DNA of 64,000 bases from Siphonodentalium dalli. Taxonomy: Eukaryota; Mollusca; Scaphopoda; Gadilida; Siphonodentaliidae. The translations under genes and the position numbers were made by a program. How positions within the stretch are numbered: the stretch's first letter is position 1; each line of letters begins with the position of its first letter. The notes under the pieces were generated by a model. The model did not search any database and was not told the origin of the DNA. It worked only from the letters and a program-made list of their open reading frames with translations. The stretch lies in assembly GCA_032622095.1 (NCBI GenBank), contig CP136067.1, positions 177,912,556 to 177,976,555 of the forward strand. The letters run 5' to 3'. Shown piece by piece: positions 34,985 through 46,844 of this stretch.

Positions 34985-36440
34985 GCATCTTAGTTTTCTT
35001 GTATTTCATTGTCCGTTTAAATTTCATGTATAATTTACCACGAGAGGAGTTGTACATGTCCCACCACCAAGTCTGAATAAAATGATCTTTGGGTGTGCTT
35101 TCAATGGCCATTAGCGATTATATCCATATACAACTCATGCCGACGGAATCCAATATGCCTTTAACTGATTGAATCCACGTTTTCACCTTGTTCGTCCTAC
35201 CCAGCTCTCCCAATCTGACGAAAAGTAGATAAAGTTTCCGAGCTAGAGGCGAACACTTGCCATTTAGTATGCGGTTCCAACATTGAATAATTCTCATCTT
35301 GCATCTGATACTGACTGGATATCTGCCAATTTCTCCTTACACCATGAACGTGGGCGTGCTGATTTTAAAATTTTAAGAATATGTTTATAAAATCTCAGGA
35401 TAACTTTGTCTATTTCTGATGTGTTTTCTATACCCTATATTTCACTTCCATATAGACGAATTGGTTCTATCGTTTTTCCGAAAAGCGTTATTAGTAGGTC
35501 GTTGGTCAAATTTAGGTTGTTGATATTCCCTAAAACCCATGCATCGTCTTATTCCCAATCACCGATATGTGTTTGTCTGCTATATGCAAAATATGCATGT
35601 GTAAAATAACTCGATTCCAATATAATTCATAGTGTAAACATATTCTATTTTACTGCCACCTACATGTAGATACAAATCGTCAAAATCGCTCATTACGATG
35701 GTATTTGCTGGTCTTCCTATGAGTTGGGGGAGCAAACGATTCCGAGGAATGTTTAATGTTTACAACTAAAAAGGTGGTAGTGGAATTCGTCTAATACTTC
35801 CCCAGAGTCACATAAGGGGCAAATACGGTCACATCGATCAGAGCCATTCCATCGCCCTGTCTCGATTGGTAGCTTATGATCACTCGTACGGAATTGACAC
35901 ATGCAATACAGTTCTATTGGTGCGATTCAGTGTGTCGAGATAACTTTCAAATGATATACTGTGTTTAAATATTAGGAAAATTCTACCACGACTGCAATTG
36001 TGCATATCTCTCTCCCAGGTTTTTCTGAATTCGGATATTAAATCACATTTCACATACGAAATTAATTGGTTAACGTCAGTTACACGTCCTGTGCACCAAC
36101 TATGTGGCTGATTAAAATCGTCTAGTAACCCCTGTATTCGGTTTAACCAGGGGAACCGATATCTTGGAGATTGGGATCGTCAGATATGGATTGTGCTAAT
36201 TTCAGTATAGACCTTTGGGGAATCGATCAGCGTCACTATTGACAATCTTGCACCAAGATTTAAGCATTCTGACTTTAATCATTACTTCACGTGGTAGTTT
36301 GCCACTTTCACCATAATTTATAAAATTTGGGGTCGATGTTCTCAGTCCTAGAATATGTTTTAGGGATTTTCTCTGCACGCTCGGATTCCAACAATCACGG
36401 TCCTGTTCGGGGGCGGGTCATACTTGGGAGATAATTATAT
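34985..36440 (-). pseudogene. Two degenerate LINE C-terminal fragments (block A)
   Basis: Corresponds to 61525-62930. The minus-strand frames show a broken STPTFMVYGEIGRYPVSI-like segment near 35.2-35.4 kb, a KLPIETGRWNG-like segment near 35.8-35.9 kb and an ILGLRTSTPNF-like segment near 36.3 kb, all typical of the region after the LINE reverse transcriptase domain. Frames are interrupted by stops and indels. Confidence 0.6.
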
Positions 36441-36532
36441 ACGTAAATTACCAGTACCTTTGGGAATTAGTGGTGTATTGATCCGTTCCTTTATATAGCG
36501 ATATTGAGTGTGATTTACCTCTTTTGTGTATA

Positions 36533-37071
36533 TTTACATACTAAGTGTTGTCATCACTAAATCCAGCATTCTGATTGGTCGGCGCCCACGTGGCTAGTTG
36601 CAGTTATTTCTCGGTGAATGCGCAACAGCTAATAACTCCAAGCTAATAACAACAACATCGATACGTCATTTGGGTTTGGAACGACGAACGCGTAATGTTT
36701 TGGGCGCATTTGGATTCGCGCATGCAGGATTAACTTAATAAATCATCGTGTTTCAATTGTTCCTGTTAACTTTTGCCAAGGGTGCTATGGGTTATTTTGG
36801 GCTGGTTTTGTCACGATACACTTTTCGATTTAAATACATTTACAAAAGTGGCTTTTTCGCTAAATGTATATAAATATAAGGTTTAACTGTCATGTGGACT
36901 GTTTTTATGGAGATGTAACCGTGAGGTAAGTGCTCATAACTTGTATGTAAAACAAGTTTTTGTTTACATAACAAAGGAAACAAAACCTTCGGGATATACA
37001 CAAGTTATGACCACTTACCTCTCGGTTACATCTCCATAAAAACAGTCCACATGACAGTTAATCCTTATATA
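36533..37071. mobile_element. 539-bp insertion with TATA duplication and terminal hairpin
   Basis: Block B reads GTGTATAAGACGC at about 63010. In A the two halves are split, with TATA at both edges (36529-36532 and 37068-37071). The right third is a hairpin (36875-37069) with arms of about 74 bp. No ORF. The layout (AT target, one-sided terminal hairpin) parallels the right end of the Crypton insertion. Confidence 0.7.
36875..37069. repeat. Hairpin with about 74-bp arms
   Basis: The arm TATAAGGTTTAACTGTCATG onward is matched by the inverse sequence ending GACAGTTAATCCTTATA. The loop of about 45 bp contains TGTTTACATAACAAAGGAAA, text also found in the TTAA MITE at about 38265-38290. Confidence 0.8.
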
Positions 37072-37102
37072 AGACGCGATTATATCGCAACACATAAATC
37101 TG

Positions 37103-37156
37103 GTCGCGCTCAATATTGCAATATTAAGCGCGAATTATAGTAATATTGAGCGCGAC
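37103..37156. repeat. Hairpin GTCGCGCTCAATATT
   Basis: 15-bp perfect arms around 24 bp, with an extra GCGCGAATT in the loop. Conserved at 63049-63102. Confidence 0.75.
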
Positions 37157-37481
37157 AAATTTCATACACGTTTAATGTTGTCAAGTTTATTTTTGCCAAA
37201 TATTGTTATCAAAATTCCAATAAACGCGGTTATGTTATTCACGCAAAGAGAATCTAACCTGAGTTGTGCATCTGGGCAAGTTTGTCACCTAGTTCTCGGT
37301 GGTTGGTGATGAGTTTACGCGCACTGAAGTAATTTCCCAGGGAAATTATCCCTATGTGTGGTCTTTCCTCCACACATTAACCTGACACCGGCGTATTATG
37401 GTATATATAGTGGTAAATACGACGACAAAACACAATCATTCACACAGCTATGCATCCTATTTATTATTTACAGTAACTTAC

Positions 37482-37658
37482 CTTGTCTTCGGCTGAAAAC
37501 GGACCTTTCTTTCTATTCTGATCCAGCTTATAAGGGTGTACATGTATGAATGCTCACTTCCATGTTCGGCCAGAGACCAATATACGTTGTCGCATGCATT
37601 TCATCAGCTGTTTTTTTTTTCGTTTGCCTTCGACCTCCATTTTGACCACTGGAACCAT
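37482..37658 (-). pseudogene. MFS copy A, predicted first exon with nonsense codon
   Basis: The same length (177 bp), start (ATG at 37658, preceded in frame by TGA) and donor (gtaagt at 37481-37476) as 63428-63604. Where B reads TGG AAT GGA, A reads TGG AAG TGA, a stop at about codon 35. No in-frame Met follows before TM1 in exon 2. If this exon belongs to the MFS gene, copy A cannot make the full protein from this start unless another first exon exists. Confidence 0.5.
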
Positions 37659-37920
37659 TCATTGGATTTCCTTAGCGACTTTATGTTCGATATAAGTCAC
37701 GCACGATGGCTTTGCAAATGTGCATAATCACGATTAAGTTAATACATGTAAATAGGGTGTACACCGCTAACAAGACTGTGTTCGTGATTTGTAGATACAT
37801 GTACATGATAATTTCTGTCATATGTAATTACATGTGTATCTGTATATAGCATGTTTCTATATATGTGTCAGAGTTACGGAGACAAGGGCTCAGTATGAGT
37901 GTCCATTGTTTCATATTTGC

Positions 37921-38441
37921 TTAAAGGAACGGGCGGTGTTCGTTGCAGAAATTTTCATATTTGTTCAAATCGCCATCAACAGAAGGAATATTAATATATA
38001 TATATATAGTTGTGTTCATAAACATAATCAGCGCGTAAATAGTATATAGTCGTCAAGACGTACCATGTTGTTCGCAAACAAGAGCGTGCTACAGAAGTTG
38101 TGCTTCTGTTTACATAACACATCGCAATTCTATTGGTTAATCACACAAAAATGATATAAACGCTCTTTATTATTTCCATATCAGGAAAACAGTACCAAAT
38201 AACGCTCTTTATGTTTACCATATCCGGATCTAAACAAAAGTTTTGAAACGTAACGTTTTTTGCTTTTGTTTACATAACAAAGGAAACAAAATTGACAATA
38301 ACATACTTGTTATGCCATATTTCTGATTGGTATAAGAACAAAGTATGTCTATATTTTACTATTCTTTTTGTTTATGGCGCTTTTTGACGGAGGTGAATAT
38401 TTTAACAGCATACCCACCGCCAACACCGCCCGTATCTTTAA
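37921..38441 (+). mobile_element. TTAA-flanked MITE, copy 3
   Basis: 20-bp inverted ends TTAAAGGAACGGGCGGTGTT and, on the complement, TTAAAGATACGGGCGGTGTT, with TTAA at both edges. This is the best preserved member. It contains ACGCTCTTTAT at 38160 and 38202. The block A/B alignment still runs in the left end of this element when the window stops. Confidence 0.8.
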
Positions 38442-38591
38442 CTCATTGAGCGTGAACCACACATATATAGAAGCATATAAAAGAGTGTCGTCATCATGTT
38501 TGTCTGGGGCTCTATATGGGTGAAATTATAAAATTGTTAAAGAATACAAGAAAAAATTATTAAAATTGTAAAATTGTAAAAAATTGTTAGG

Positions 38592-38658
38592 CCCATGCAT
38601 TCTCTTATATATGCGAGGCGACCTATGGTCGACTCGCATATATAAGAGAATGCAATGG
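38592..38658. repeat. H2 hairpin, copy d (outside the nested cluster)
   Basis: CATGCATTCTCTTATATATG arm, GACCTATGGTC centre, inverse arm. Preceded by TTGTTAAAGAATACAAGAAA and followed by CACAGGGTA, so the family carries conserved flanks beyond the stem. Confidence 0.85.
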
Positions 38659-39224
38659 CACAGGGTAAAAACGTCATGACTTCCGACTGGATTTGATATG
38701 GCGGGTCACATATACATCTCGAGTGTTCAACAGCGTTCGAGTTTACTCAGTGTTCTTATGAAAAATACAGTTAATAAAATATAACGCCGGTGAGTATTCG
38801 TTTGTCTTTAAACCAATACAATCAATGTATAAGGCGAGAGCGTTTCTGAGATTGCTGGATTATTTTGCCGTTATTTTGGTAGCCACATGCGTCCTTTGTT
38901 CTCGATCGACGTACACAATACATGTATAAACGGCACTAGTGTTATAGTACACGGAAACATAAAAGTACACTGGTGCACAGTGATCGGTAGACTATTACAT
39001 GAGGTGCCATAACAGAGCGCATACTGACAGGCCAATTATAGAACATACTCGTACTTTGAGTCAGCGAATATGAGAATAATGGCGAGCCCGCAATCGTGGA
39101 ATGGCTGCAAATAGGAAACTGAAACTCGTCGTTTTGTAAGACCCACAATTGTGGATAAAATGGGTACGCACACTGACATTTGAGTCCATAGCAGGTGGTA
39201 CCATGTCAATCCCACCAGAAGCTG
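38659..39224. other. Non-coding spacer between duplication blocks
   Basis: No exon, RNA or repeat recognised. Confidence 0.45.
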
Positions 39225-40735
39225 ACGACGATGATGGTGAAGGTGATGATGATGATGATTATTAGATGACGAAGACAATGGCGATGCCAATATTGATGAC
39301 GACAACGCTGACGATGATATGATACCGATGATGATGGTGATAATATTAATGCTGATGCTGATGATGATGATGATGGTTATGATAAGATGATGGTTATGGT
39401 AAGATGATGATGATGATGACAACGATGCTGATGGCGATGATGATGATCATGATGTTTTTGGTGGTGATGATGATGGTGGTGATGACGATGACGATGTTGA
39501 TGACAATGTTGATCATTATGATGATGATGATGATGATGATGATGCTGGTTATGGTGAGATGGTGATGATGATGGTGGTGATGACGATGACGATGTTGATG
39601 ACAATGTTGATGATTATGATGATGATGATGCTGGTTATGGTAAGATGGTGATGATGATGGTTATGGTAAGATGGTGATGATGATGGTTATGGTAAGATGG
39701 TGATGACGATGATGATGACGGTTATGGTAAGGTGGTGATATTGATGATGATGATGATGATGATGATTATGGTGGTTATGGTAAGATGGTGATGACGATGA
39801 TGATGACAGTTATGGTAAGGTGGTGATATTGATGATGATTATTATTATTATGGTGGTTATGGTAAGATGATTATGATTATGATGGTTATGGTAAGATGAT
39901 GATGATGATGATGTTAAGATGGTGATGATGATTATGGTAAGATGATGATGGTGATGATGATGTTCATGTGTTTGGTGGTGATGATTATGGTGGTGGTGAT
40001 GATGATGATGACGATGTTGATGACAATGTTGATGATTAGGATTATGATGATGATGGTGATGAAGGTCATGGTAAGATGATGATGATGATGGTGATGATGG
40101 TAAGATGATGATGATGATGATGGTAAGATGATGATGATGATTATGGTAAGATGATGATGGTGATGATGGTTATGGTAAGATGATGATGATGATGATGCTG
40201 GTTATGGTAAGATGATGATGATGATGTCGATGATGATGATGGTTGTAGTAAGATGATGATGATGTGATGATGATGATAAAGATGATGATGGTTATGGCAA
40301 GATGATGATGATAATGATGATGGTGATGACGATAGTGATTCTCATGGTAAGATGATGATGACGATGATGATGATGATGATTATGATGACGGTTATGGTAA
40401 GATGACGACGATGATGATTATGATGGTTATGGTAAGATGATGATGATGGTGATGATGGTTATGGGAAGATGATGATGATGATGATTGATGGTGATGACGA
40501 CGATGATGGTGATGACGACAATGACGATACCGATGGTGATGCTGAGGACGAGGATAACGGCGACTTAGATTGCGACGACTACAACGACGACTAACATGAT
40601 GCCGACGATGATATTGATGACTGATGATGAAGATGTTGATGATGACGATGATGATGATGATGATGATGATCATCATCATCATCATCATGGCGAAGACAAG
40701 GACGACGGTGACGATGATGACTAACGATTTTGTAA
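39225..40735. repeat. GAT microsatellite/minisatellite, 1.5 kb
   Basis: An imperfect (GAT)n array in which GGTTATGGTAAGATG is repeated many times, with longer internal duplications (for example the segments around 39466-39500 and 39570-39605). On this strand it is GAT-rich, whereas the arrays at 27.9 and 60.4 kb are ATC-rich. All ORFs inside are artefacts. Confidence 0.95.
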
Positions 40736-41225
40736 TAATGGACCAGCTTCTGCACCGCAGTATACTAACTTAACCGCCATTGCGGCACATATATGTGTTT
40801 TAATCTGAATTTCCCAATGATTACCGTCAAGTTTGATAAAACAGTATCATCGTTTGAACTAATTTAACTTTGATCGGTTATTCAGGTAATTCGGTTATTA
40901 ATAACAAAAATAAGCTCAAGTTCAATTTACTTTTAAATATATTTGCCGATGATACATGCATAGTTGCTTTAGCGATTTTTTAAATTTCTCATGGACCCAC
41001 ATCGAATGTATTTAGTCCTTTTAAGACATTCACGTTTAACAGTAACCACGTGTTATAATTACAAGAAAGTATTTCATTTTAGGAATGAAGCCAAGAATAT
41101 GATAACGCACTCTAAAACTGTCCCTATATAAAGTATGGGCTGTTCCGAAGTTTCCGGTAATAAACCTCCCATATTGGAAAACGAGGAGGCAGATATGAAT
41201 GATTTAGTGACCATTTTCGTTTTAG

Positions 41226-41747
41226 ATTTCGGAAGCATGTTTGGGTACATGGCTTCTCAAGTCACAAGCATTCAGAACTCACCACCGAGGCTGAGAGGCG
41301 TCCTGATAGGTGCCATGGCAGCCATGTTTCCGGTGTCCGTTGTTGCGTTCACTCAAATTTATTACAACTTCTTCCGGGGAAAACCTGGTGGACTGGGCGA
41401 CTTCATGTTATGTCTAGTCGTTTCATTTATGATAATCGACATACTGTGTTTGTGTTTATGTAAAGACCGTACCGGTGACCTAAATAAGAGCCATCAACAT
41501 AACCGTGTCGACGAAAAGAAACAAACGTTGGTGAAAATGGGAGAAAATCCGACTTATTCCGACAATAAGAACATCAAAATAACACACGAAAAGGATAAAG
41601 GAATACCATTCGTAGAAGTACTTTCAAGTAGGCATGATTTCGTTCGCTACAGTGGTCTCCATTGAATACGTGGGGTTCAATAATTTGAGCACTGCAACAG
41701 CTGCGTTGGGGCATAGTGTGTTAACAGAAAACCTGCATAATATTTAG
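41226..41747 (+). pseudogene. Divergent MFS pseudogene fragment, equivalent to exon 4
   Basis: The sequence after an acceptor (ttttag ending at 41225) starts in the same phase 2 as exon 4 of copies A and B. The translation FGSMFGYMASQV...PPRLRGVLIGAM...FTQIYYNFF aligns with the TM4-TM5 region of the transporters, then IIDILCLCLC with TM6. Near 41640 a one-base shift is needed to continue as TVVSIEYVGFNNLSTATAALG, matching TM7. A stop follows at 41745-41747 and the rest of the gene is missing. It is on the strand opposite to the two full copies. The ATG at 41135 upstream is probably not genuine, being intronic in the paralogues. Confidence 0.65.
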
Positions 41748-42299
41748 AATTTTCGGACACCTCCCAATTTTGACGGACATACCACAACTATGATTCTTTA
41801 GTACAAGAGATCATTATTGATTGATATAACATATACTGGTCCGGGGAATTTTATGATATACTTATAATACTGGAATATCAGCCACGGAGATATCAACGTA
41901 GCTGTTATGATAACGCGGGAATCTGTAAATATATTAATTTGTGCGCCCGCGCGCTGCGATCTCGGAGGAATCCGATACCTCTCGCTACAACAACGGCACC
42001 TCCGATGATTATATAAACAAAATAACCTGGCCACGACTGCGTGTGGGATTTAAAGTTGCATATGTTGTGTTTTGTATATGTACACCAATATGTAAGCAAT
42101 TCATGAGATTCAGGATTCTCTACAATTTTATTTACACTATTTTTATTTTTGACTGGCTAAAACTGCTCCTACGGCAGACTGTCTACAGGTTCATCATTAG
42201 CATAATATTAGCTTCCGGTGAGCAAGGTGGGGCACCTTGTTTATGGGCCCAGGACACTGTGGCATCACCCTTTGCTCATTCTGAATATGGGCACCATAA
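41748..42299. other. Non-coding, nothing assigned
   Basis: A minus-strand open stretch at 41905-42099 has a hydrophobic segment, but no supporting splice sites or family resemblance. Left uncalled. Confidence 0.35.
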
Positions 42300-42471
42300 A
42301 ACAAATATAAACAACATAGTACCAGTATTCATTTCCAAGATAGGAACATACTAATCCAAATAATGGTCATGACATCGCTTGTTGCTTTGTATGGCCTTCG
42401 ACCAGATGAATTCTTCTAGGCAACACATGAAGCTTAAACTACATATAATCAGGTTGACATGTATAGGTTGT

Positions 42472-42560
42472 AACCCCCTTGGGTATCTGTACAAGAAATA
42501 TAGACCAAGGCCGCTTCGCGGCCCTGGTCTATATTTCTTGTACAGATACCCAAGGGGGTT
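42472..42560. repeat. 89-bp near-perfect hairpin
   Basis: The arm AACCCCCTTGGGTATCTGTA extends to AGACCAAGGCCG and meets its inverse at CTTCGCGG. Absent from block A, where the flanks continue into a TTGACATAACA junction. Confidence 0.85.
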
Positions 42561-43690
42561 ATGACATATTTATAAAACGATTCACATCCCAAGGTAAACA
42601 CAATTGAGTCACATTATATTCGACGTTGACCTATCAATTACCATTCAATCAAAAGTTAATTGAATGTATTGCGGTGTTACCTATTCCTGTTGAATAATTA
42701 GTCTAATGTTCGTTGACAATCGGCTCACTTGCGTCTGCATTATATATCAGTATTGTCAGTATCATTTAATTCTTTCACCATAGTACAATGGTATTAAGAA
42801 CACACATGGTAATACATATAGCAATACATAAACAAACAAACAAGGTCGCAATGACGATGGTTGTGATAACTTTAAGGTTCAGATGAACCAGGAGAGCAAT
42901 TCGCTCTTTTGTGTATAGTGTGTATAAATCTACAAAATCAGCATTGATAAACCATTTTGTGTCCGAATTTGAGAACGTTTTATTCTGACAACGTGTTTCT
43001 TGATAAAACAGATTCTTCCTTGTGACAATAAACTGTTTCAGCTGTTTAGGTTATTTTTCGCCTTGTTGCCATAATGGAATTATCGTTCAGAACACAGGAG
43101 ACAATGTGTCGGTAGTGTTCGGACTGGGAAGTGAAACTATTCCACATTGCATGAAGTTTGTGTGATGAATAAATATCACCGGCATTCATAACAAAAGACG
43201 TAAACAAACCTGTGTATAGTGCCTGTATTATCCGCGCACATGCATATGTGAACAGTTCGTGAAATTTTCTCAATGTATCATTCTAAAGATCATTAAGTGA
43301 TTATTGTGGATTATACATTCGAAACAGGTTTGGATCTCGTTCAGTTTACTTCCAATCACCCGCCCCTCCCGACAAACCAAAACATATTCAACCGAAAGTG
43401 TTGGGCCCCCACCTATGCAGACCACTCTATACATGTATGTCGGCTAATAATGGAATGATCCGTGTTTTAACTTCCCGAGTGACTGGTGCGATCATTATCA
43501 TGGCGCATTGTTAGAATTTCACACCTACCGCTCCGATCTCCGTGCAGCTTACTATCCAATTAATGTCAATTTCTGTGTGATATTTAGCTCAAGTCTGTAT
43601 TTTGGCCCCGTTGAAATACAGATTCATACAAGAAATAATGTTCATGAATTGGAGCAATTTGATTGGCCGAGGGGTGTGATCCGGTTTATA
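42561..43690. other. B-private non-coding stretch
   Basis: Absent from block A. No exon or known repeat seen. Confidence 0.4.
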
Positions 43691-43828
43691 AAACATATAT
43701 ATTGCGAAATGACAATGACACTGTCGGTTCTCACTATATATGTTGATGCACTATGCAACGACATGCCCATTATTGAAACCACCTATATCTGTTTTATAGT
43801 CTCATCTGGTGAATACGGCTGCAATTAT

Positions 43829-44907
43829 TCACTGTGACCAATGTAGTTGCTTGTTCTCACTGTCCTGCAACGGTTCATATTCTGCCACCCGCTTGCGTCT
43901 CTCCAACACCTGTCGAACTATTTCTACCGTCGTTAGTATCAGTGACACAGCTGAAACTCCCGCGAAAAGTAGGTAACCAGATTGAATGCACACCATCCCA
44001 GTGCAATCTATAGCACCCTCCTCGTCGATGTTAATTTCGTACAGATGACCAAAAACGTATTGCAATATAAATGTGACTATGGACTGAACTAATTTCATGG
44101 CGCCCCATATTATCCCGAACTTGTCGATGCCAAATTGTTCGCTGACTTCCGTCGCAAGTAAAGAGTACAATGTTCCCGAACATGCCGACGTAGCGACAGT
44201 GCATATGGCGAACATCACAATGTTGTAACCGACCGTTGCGTATAGAATCGCGCTGACGACGCTAAGTAAGCCAACCGCTTCCAACACATATATTCTTTTT
44301 CCGCGCATCAGGTCAGTGAGAAGTCCGCCGGAGACACCTGAAATCACTCCACCGGCTGTGTACGCTATAAAAATTGTTTCGTCATACTCGCTCAGACCGA
44401 GAGATTTCGTTGCAACCGTCACATTATTGAACATAGATTGACCGCTAGAAACAATGCAGACATATGTCCAAAATGCTATATGAAAGGCACGAGTTCTAAC
44501 TACCTCAAAATAGGAATCATATATTTTCGCCGGTGTAGGCGGCGCGTTGTTGTTGGTCATATCAGTTGTCACCACAGAGAACGAATCATCAATGATTGTT
44601 TTTTCCGGCACTGGTTGATTTATATCGAAATCCGTTTTCTCTGGTCTTGTGTTATAGAATTTACAGAATAACACACACAACACATCAATTGTCACAAAAC
44701 AGAATAGTGAAAGCAGAAGGTATCCTGATATGTTGGACGCAGCGCCACCGTCTCCGATATAGTAGTTACCGTATATCTGTGACCACGTGGTGAAACTGAA
44801 GGAGTATGCTGCAACCTGTATTCCCATGACAATGCCACGCCACTGTGGGTCCATGTTGGCCATATTCACAATTTGTGTTGCGAGTAGGCAGAAACGTATG
44901 GAAATAC
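43829..44907 (-). CDS. MFS transporter (Nodulin-like/NFD4-type), copy B, last coding exon
   Basis: 1079-bp exon, the same length as in copy A, acceptor cttcacag (exon begins at 44907), phase 2, completing TGT Cys with exon 3. It encodes the second part of TM4, TM5-TM12 and a 25-residue charged tail ending HWSQ. The motif-A-like GGLLTDLMRGKR sits between TM8 and TM9. With exons at 52038-51832, 55405-55240 and the predicted 63604-63428, the coding sequence is 1629 nt, an exact number of codons. It is the copy most likely to be functional. The substrate is unknown; NFD4-like relatives are poorly characterised. Differences from copy A cluster in the loop, TM7 and the tail. Confidence 0.88.
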
Positions 44908-45006
44908 CTGTGAAGCAAGATAACAAATTATAACAAGTTATAACCATATAACACTTTGCATACTAAACACTGGTTAGCTCATTGATGAGTAGTTCCCATA
45001 CGACAT

Positions 45007-45047
45007 GTTCAGATAATAAGTTCAACAAACGCACTTATTATCTGAAC
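45007..45047. repeat. Short hairpin, GTTCAGATAATA arms, copy 2
   Basis: Same element as 4609-4654, with 15-bp arms GTTCAGATAATAAGT. Absent from the matching place in block A. Confidence 0.6.
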
Positions 45048-45184
45048 ATTTCCATGTGTTATAGCCACATGACAGTTTGGGTTCAAAAATACACATGATA
45101 TTATTCGCTATTGATTTTCCCCGGTATTTATATAGGTCGAACAATATCTGAACTAACTTTCTACGAGCATTATGTTACCAAAAC

Positions 45185-45475
45185 AACGCATTGAATTAAT
45201 GAAAAATAAAACTGTGAATACGGTGTTTGGGTCCCAAACACATCATAGCCATTTGCCCGACATGGAACAGAAAAGAGCGTTCCTTGGTATTCAATTCCTG
45301 ATATGTTAGCAATACAGAGCGTTTGTCTGACTTCTGGCGAAAAGTCGAAAACGGCTGAAAAATGGCTGTGACTTTGGCAAGTGTTTTTCAGAGCATATAA
45401 ATCCGGTATATCAATAGTTTGTTTATTTATCGACATATCATATCCTCGCTCCAAATCACGTAGAAAAACAATTGG
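45185..45475. repeat. Degenerate copy related to the TTAA MITE interior
   Basis: Contains AAAGAGCGTTCC and CAGAGCGTTTG about 40 bp apart around ATTCAATTCCTGATATG, the arrangement seen in the TTAA MITEs. The ends are not preserved. Confidence 0.4.
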
Positions 45476-45495
45476 AAGTTCAAACGAGCCATGTC

Positions 45496-45573
45496 CGTTT
45501 AATGTAATCGTTTAATGTAATCGTTTAATGTAATCGTTTAATGTAATCGTTTAATGTAATCGTTTAATGTAAT
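45496..45573. repeat. 13-bp tandem repeat, 6 copies
   Basis: CGTTTAATGTAAT repeated six times without variation, at the point where block A has the foldback element. Confidence 0.95.
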
Positions 45574-46515
45574 CGTCGGTCGGCTTCTGAAAAGTCGTAT
45601 CATCCAAAATAAAACATCGCATGAGACATATAAAACTAATTAGCTCTGGAGATACCAATACCAATGTATGACACTGTAAGTTTCAGTGTCTCCAGCCTAT
45701 CTGGTATAGTGTGGTAACAGGAGTTGAGATCGGGTGGTATTGGTCCCATATCGAGCCTGCATGCCACCACGCTATATACCAGACAGACCGGAGACACTGT
45801 AACATATTTACCATACGACAATTTTGCGCCGGGTGGTATTGGTGCTACTTCGATGGTACCATACTCTACCAGACAACTGGGGACACTGTAACTTACAAAA
45901 TTCCTACATGTATATCTCTGTTTGATGGGAAAAACAAGATGTTATCGTTGTATACGATATTTTAGAAGTGAACATTCCAAGTAGTGCGATACGATATATT
46001 ATTGTTGACGGTTTTTACGGGTTTGATTAGCCTTTGCTGCTCGGTGCGGATTAGAAAATATGATATTCGACATTTTAGAATTAACTCAAAATTTTTAACG
46101 AAATCTGATATATTTTAGAACACGATTTCCCCCGAAATATGGCATATATACTTCAAAAATCGATAACTTATCGAATGATCTTATGTACTAGATTCCGTAT
46201 AGATTATATAAGCTATTTTAGAAGCTCACCGATGATATAATTATGCACCTTATACGCACACGATTAGATAGCGAAAAATACTGAATCGGGGTTCATGATT
46301 AGATAACAGGTGCCATGAGAGGTTATCCTGAGTTAATGGGAAGGGAGATAACTCTATATAGAACGTACGTTGACGAAATAACGGAGATTTTTATGAAAGA
46401 ATTTACCCTCTTTAAAAACTCTTCATCAAATATCTCTGTTATTTCATCAATAATCCCAACCTCAATCATAACCTCGCGTGCCACGTGGATTGAGTGTCTG
46501 CAGCTATCTTTCGCT

Positions 46516-46783
46516 ATCTTATCGTGTGCGTATTGGCTGAATTATAAGACATGTACAGCATAAAGCACTGCAGGCTCTTATCTGTTCCATGGCTGCTTTT
46601 ATTTTTTGTTTGGGACCCGAACATCATATTCATAATTTCTTTAGATAACAGTATGCAAATATACGATAAATATGTGTTGCAGTAAAAGAGCATTTTATTT
46701 TCCGTCATCCGTATACACGCACCTGTATCTACTTAAGAAATTGTTTCCCGAAAACTGGGTTTATATTGAGTAAACCCAACTGA
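46516..46783. repeat. Left direct repeat bracketing the B-private array
   Basis: GTATTGGCTGAATTATAAGAC through CTGGGTTTATATTGAGTAAA matches 51378-51808, with an internal deletion of about 170 bp. Block A has the region once (18590-18930), so B was locally duplicated. Confidence 0.7.
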
Positions 46784-46844
46784 TTGAGTGTCTGTAGCTA
46801 TCTTCGCTATCTTAGCGACATTGGCTACCTGTGACAGATAGAAT

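Larger units (their letters stand above)
8420..38050. repeat. Segmental duplication, block A
   Basis: This block aligns in the same order and orientation with 42300-64000. Anchors seen by eye include MFS exon 4 (8755-9833 with 43829-44907), exon 3 (18964-19170 with 51832-52038), exon 2 (20132-20297 with 55240-55405), the nested MITE cluster (21.9-24.0 kb with 57.0-59.1 kb), the ATC microsatellite (27.9 kb with 60.4 kb), the LINE relics and exon 1 (37482-37658 with 63428-63604). Identity in unique sequence looks to be above 90%. Private insertions in A include a foldback element, a hAT-like element, a SINE, a Crypton and the 485-bp array. The offset falls from about 35 kb to 26 kb because of these insertions. 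Confidence 0.9.

Noticed and set aside
37358-37549. 63-codon plus-strand ORF conserved at 63304-63495
   Set aside because: It overlaps the opposite-strand exon, which has a better start and donor. Conservation reflects the duplication.
41905-42099. Minus-strand ORF with a hydrophobic segment (VYIIIGGAVVVARG)
   Set aside because: Looks somewhat protein-like, but no splice sites, Met or known family. Left uncalled.
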